DNA of 64,000 nt, from assembly GCA_910584165.1 (NCBI GenBank), contig CAJTZU010000001.1:583048-647047 (forward strand), given 5' to 3'. This document shows, piece after piece, positions 61,069 through 64,000 of the stretch; position 1 is the first letter of the stretch, and every line of letters starts with the position of its first letter. The notes below the pieces were generated by a model. It was not told the origin of the DNA and made no database searches. It saw only the letters and a program-made list of their open reading frames with translations. This stretch comes from an uncultured Bacilli bacterium (lineage in GTDB: Bacteria; Bacillota_I; Bacilli_A; RF39; UBA660). The translations under genes and the position numbers were made by a program.

Positions 61069-63804
61069 ATGGAAACAATTACAATAGAAAGTGAAAAAGA
61101 AAAATTAAAAAGATTTCCCTATATAGAAAGAAAAAAACTTTATCCATTTTTAAAAAATGCGACGCCTGAAGAAGTAGATAAACTATTAGATGATGATGAA
61201 ATTCTAGAAAAAATAGTACGTGCTAAAGATCATAACATTCTTGCTATGGTCTTTCGTTATAGTGGCAGTTCTACCCAAGAAAGAATTTGGCAAAATCCTG
61301 ATAACCAAAAAAGATTATTAGGCATAGGATTCATTAAAGATGAAACGCTTTTAGAAACAATTCAGGCGAATAAATTCTATCATTCTACAGAGCTAGAAAA
61401 AAAGAAAAAAGCTGGAAAGTTTTACTTTTCAAAAGAAAGAATGAGAATATTTGAACTTTTTATGAGAACAATTAGAAGTCAAACCATCTTAGATTCTCTG
61501 CCTACTAATCCCTATTATCAAATGATTATTTTATTTTCTAAAAAAGTACCTGAAAAAGTTCTAAAGAATATAGATATTCCTAAATTTTTTCAAAGCACTG
61601 TGGAAGGACCACTTTATCAATACGCTACCCCTAGATTAAAAGCAGATTTTTGTCATTTTTTAAATGGACATGAACCTAGTCTTTTATTGCCTCACGATTA
61701 TTTACAAATTTTTACAGAAACAGAAATGTTCTATCACTATGGTTCTCAAAACAAAAAATCAATTGGGAATTTACTAAAAAGCAAAATCTATTTTTTAAAA
61801 AAGGAAAAGAAACAATTAGAGATTTCTTCTTATCTTTGTACATTAACCATCCGAGAATTTATCGTTTTACTAGAGTCTGATGAAACCGTTGTTGATAAAG
61901 AAAAATTAAATGCCATTTTAATAGAATTTATAGGGAATGCTATTCAAGATGGAAGTATTCTATCATCAAAATTTATAGATTTTGAATGGTTAGAAAGTGA
62001 TGCTTATTTCTCTATTTTTCAAACAATTGTAAAAGTAATGACTAGTGGAGAAAAATGTGAAGAATTTCTTTCTTATATATTCAGTAAACTATTTCAAGAA
62101 CATTATACAGAGGAAGAAAAACAAGAAATCTATCCTTTATTAAAAAATTGTCTTTTAAATATTGATAAAGGAACTGCTGTTTCATTATTCTTTAGACCTA
62201 CTGATTTAAAAAGTATGTTCTTTGTAAGATATAATCTTTCTTCTAGATATATGGACTATTTAAATGGAATCTTACCTATTCAGATTTTAAGATTAAATGT
62301 AAAACATATTAATAAATTAGCAAACTATCTAAAAGATGAAACACAAGATGAAATATCTGATATATATTCTAAAGCAATTAAATTATATTGTGCTGTTGGA
62401 TTGGAAAGAGCCGTTAGTATATTAAATGGAGAATATGGAAAAATTACCAAAAAATTTTTAGATAATATAAGTAAATTAATCGTAAAAGAGACAGAACTAA
62501 AACAAAATGGTAAAAAATATGAACCAATTCCACATCAAGGATTTTCTACTTTCTTATTTCAAAGTGGACAAATAAAACACATTTTTGCTGAAGATTCTAA
62601 TATGTCTAAAAGTTGGTATTATCTTTATAATCAATTTGATGAATTAAAAGAATTATGTCATGGACATCTTACTTTTCCAAAAGTAGAAATTATTTTAAAA
62701 GAAAAATTAAATACTGTAAATTATCCAATTCCTCCTAATTGTCATTCTTTAGAAAATGTCATTGGAGAAGTAGGTATTGGTAATAAAACCAAACACCCTA
62801 ATAATGAAATATATGCAGAAGCTATTAGAATATTAGAACAACAATTAAAAAGAACTACTTCCTCTATTCCTTATGTAGAAGGAAGATTAGGAAATGGATA
62901 TCGTTTTGAAACTATGAAATTACACAATGTTATAGGGTTTGTATTAGGATATCGTGCTAGTTGTTGTATTAGAGTTTTAGATATTGCTCATAATCATCTT
63001 TTACATGCACTACTTTGTGAAAGTGGAAGAATTCTAATCATCTATGACCCAGATAACAATCCCGCAGCATTTAGTCCACTTAAAAGAAATGGAGAATTAT
63101 TGATTGCCAATAGCATTGAAATAATTGCTAAATTACAACATTTCTCTGAGCAAGAACAATTTTATCAAAGTGTGGATGCCATAAAAGAAGCTTTTATGGC
63201 AGGTATTAAAGCTATTATTGCACATAGCAAAGAAGAGGAAGAAAAGGAATATATTAAAGTAGCAACTATAGGAAGAAATTCTTATAACAAACCAGAAAGT
63301 ACAATGTGGCCTTCTTACATTCCTACTCCAACTATTTTAGAGAAAAAAGATCCATGCTATAGTGAAACAGATGAATATCATAAACAACTAAATATTATTT
63401 ATCAAGAACCAAATTGTTCTCTACAATCATTAGTATATGGAAAAAGTAAAATTCACTATCAAGACCCAAGAGGAAAAGTACAAGCATGCGATTTTAAAAA
63501 TGAAGATGATTACTTAAATCAGCAAATGGCTTTAAATATTATTAATGGTATTAATTATGAGCTATTATCTGAAGAAGAAAGAAAAACTTTTAAAAGAGAA
63601 CCACCTAGGGGAATTGAATGTGTTTTCTTCAAAGAAGATTGGTATGTAATAGTAACTACTCAACATTTAATTTATAATAAATGCTTAACTTATGATGAAA
63701 GAGCAGCAAAAGAAATGAATGCAACAATTACTCTAGTTAGAGAGGCAATTGCTACGAAAGGAATAAAACAATTAATTTTATCTATGCAAAAAAAGGAAGA
63801 CTAA
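61069..63804 (+). CDS. Large 911-residue protein of unknown function
   Basis: A single soluble protein with GGAGGA before the ATG. The first 480 residues are helical, repeat-like and Leu/Lys/Glu-rich. A second part (about 600-690) carries GYRASCCIRVLDIAHNHLL, LCESGRILIIYDP, PAAFSPLKRNGELLIAN and NSIE. This Cys-Cys and SPL pattern recalls the core of large uncharacterised proteins in gut Firmicutes. The last part (750-911) has WPSYIPTP and WYVIVTTQH. No membrane segment or known catalytic motif seen. Own promoter and terminator, so monocistronic. Confidence 0.6.
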   Translation: METITIESEKEKLKRFPYIERKKLYPFLKNATPEEVDKLLDDDEILEKIVRAKDHNILAMVFRYSGSSTQERIWQNPDNQKRLLGIGFIKDETLLETIQANKFYHSTELEKKKKAGKFYFSKERMRIFELFMRTIRSQTILDSLPTNPYYQMIILFSKKVPEKVLKNIDIPKFFQSTVEGPLYQYATPRLKADFCHFLNGHEPSLLLPHDYLQIFTETEMFYHYGSQNKKSIGNLLKSKIYFLKKEKKQLEISSYLCTLTIREFIVLLESDETVVDKEKLNAILIEFIGNAIQDGSILSSKFIDFEWLESDAYFSIFQTIVKVMTSGEKCEEFLSYIFSKLFQEHYTEEEKQEIYPLLKNCLLNIDKGTAVSLFFRPTDLKSMFFVRYNLSSRYMDYLNGILPIQILRLNVKHINKLANYLKDETQDEISDIYSKAIKLYCAVGLERAVSILNGEYGKITKKFLDNISKLIVKETELKQNGKKYEPIPHQGFSTFLFQSGQIKHIFAEDSNMSKSWYYLYNQFDELKELCHGHLTFPKVEIILKEKLNTVNYPIPPNCHSLENVIGEVGIGNKTKHPNNEIYAEAIRILEQQLKRTTSSIPYVEGRLGNGYRFETMKLHNVIGFVLGYRASCCIRVLDIAHNHLLHALLCESGRILIIYDPDNNPAAFSPLKRNGELLIANSIEIIAKLQHFSEQEQFYQSVDAIKEAFMAGIKAIIAHSKEEEEKEYIKVATIGRNSYNKPESTMWPSYIPTPTILEKKDPCYSETDEYHKQLNIIYQEPNCSLQSLVYGKSKIHYQDPRGKVQACDFKNEDDYLNQQMALNIINGINYELLSEEERKTFKREPPRGIECVFFKEDWYVIVTTQHLIYNKCLTYDERAAKEMNATITLVREAIATKGIKQLILSMQKKED

Positions 63805-63819
63805 CTTCCTTTTTTCTTT
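63787..63819 (+). terminator. Terminator of the 61069 gene
   Basis: AAGGAAG / CTTCCTT stem with ACTAA loop (containing the stop region) and a T-run; the opposite strand's gene ends inside it. Confidence 0.8.
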
Positions 63820-64000
63820 TTTAATATTTCTTCTACTTTTTCTAATGGAATATGAGTTATTCTAGCTATTTCTTTCTCGCCCATTCCTTCCCCATACATA
63901 GTTTGTATCATTTCCTTTTGTGTTTGTTCTATTCCATTCTTCATCCCTTCTTCAAATCCCAATTCTTTTGCTGTATCTATTATTGCTTGTTCATGGTCAT
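63801..64000 (-). CDS. C-terminus of Rpn/PD-(D/E)XK transposase-type protein, partial
   Basis: The last 65 codons of a gene entering from the right edge. The stretch AKELGFEEGMKNGIEQTQKE, then MYGEGMGEKEIARITHIPLEKVEEIL, is the repetitive C-terminal end typical of Rpn-family recombination-promoting nucleases / PD-(D/E)XK transposase-type proteins. The catalytic domain is outside the window. The stop overlaps the convergent gene's stop by four bases. Family call is from the tail pattern only. Confidence 0.65.
   Translation of the reverse strand, partial: DHEQAIIDTAKELGFEEGMKNGIEQTQKEMIQTMYGEGMGEKEIARITHIPLEKVEEILKKKKGS

Noticed and set aside
1..64000. CRISPR arrays
   Set aside because: No set of short, evenly spaced direct repeats seen; the only strong repeats are RHS core segments.
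1..64000. UGA read as tryptophan (Mollicutes code)
   Set aside because: TGA is used as a stop, for example for the second murE-like gene at 41287, and Trp codons are TGG throughout conserved proteins.

Overview
The window reads as chromosome of a very A+T-rich, Gram-positive, anaerobic bacterium that has a cell wall. It carries Fmt, MraY, MurE, sortase, RNase J, FtsY/YlxM/Ffh, the oxygen-sensitive class III ribonucleotide reductase and a leucine T-box, but no outer-membrane genes. Genes end at TGA (for example at 41287) as well as TAA and TAG, so UGA is a stop. Gene content and style suggest a gut-type Bacilli lineage (Erysipelotrichia/RF39-like). That placement is inference.

Left third (1-19.5 kb): an accessory island, nearly all on the minus strand. 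A Panacea-type toxin-antitoxin pair lies at the left edge. Reading down the minus strand there is then: a membrane-anchored XRE regulator and a secreted protein; a mobile-element-type sigma-70-like factor with its own terminator; a phage baseplate Gp10-like protein; a 2156-residue RHS protein with no signal peptide (9128-15598); a long tail of small lipoproteins, membrane proteins and DUF2691 proteins that look like accumulated immunity genes, with an orphan RHS tip and decayed genes among them; and finally a phage-like lysis cassette (membrane protein, holin-like protein, M23 endolysin-like protein) sitting 2-3 bases behind an intrinsic terminator. No capsid, portal, terminase or integrase gene is visible. 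My main hypothesis is a domesticated phage-derived island for making and releasing an RHS toxin.

Middle (19.5-44.3 kb): housekeeping genes. These are ffh; a UPF0316 gene that seems to need an ATT start; a GDPD enzyme; a HerA-like ATPase; ylxM and ftsY; RNase J with divergent promoters; a thioester adhesin overlapping its own small sortase; leuS under a leucine T-box, encoding a LeuRS with a complete Nudix domain inside its editing domain; a GH31 glucosidase; pyruvate kinase; mraY; two tandem murE paralogues with different amino-acid-recognition motifs; and fmt.

Right third: a small accessory patch (deleted DinD-like gene plus YhcG/DUF1016 nuclease), then a second RHS locus (46.5-55.9 kb). 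This RHS protein has a signal peptide and a GIY-YIG nuclease tip, followed by its immunity gene, a terminator, a silent second tip with its own immunity gene, and the trace of a third cassette. A 251-bp near-identical direct repeat links the active and silent tips and would let them be exchanged. Next come the anaerobic reductase genes nrdD and nrdG, with the glycyl-radical C-terminus of NrdD encoded as a separate 58-residue gene between them; then mutM, two unassigned genes and the end of an Rpn/PD-(D/E)XK transposase-type gene.
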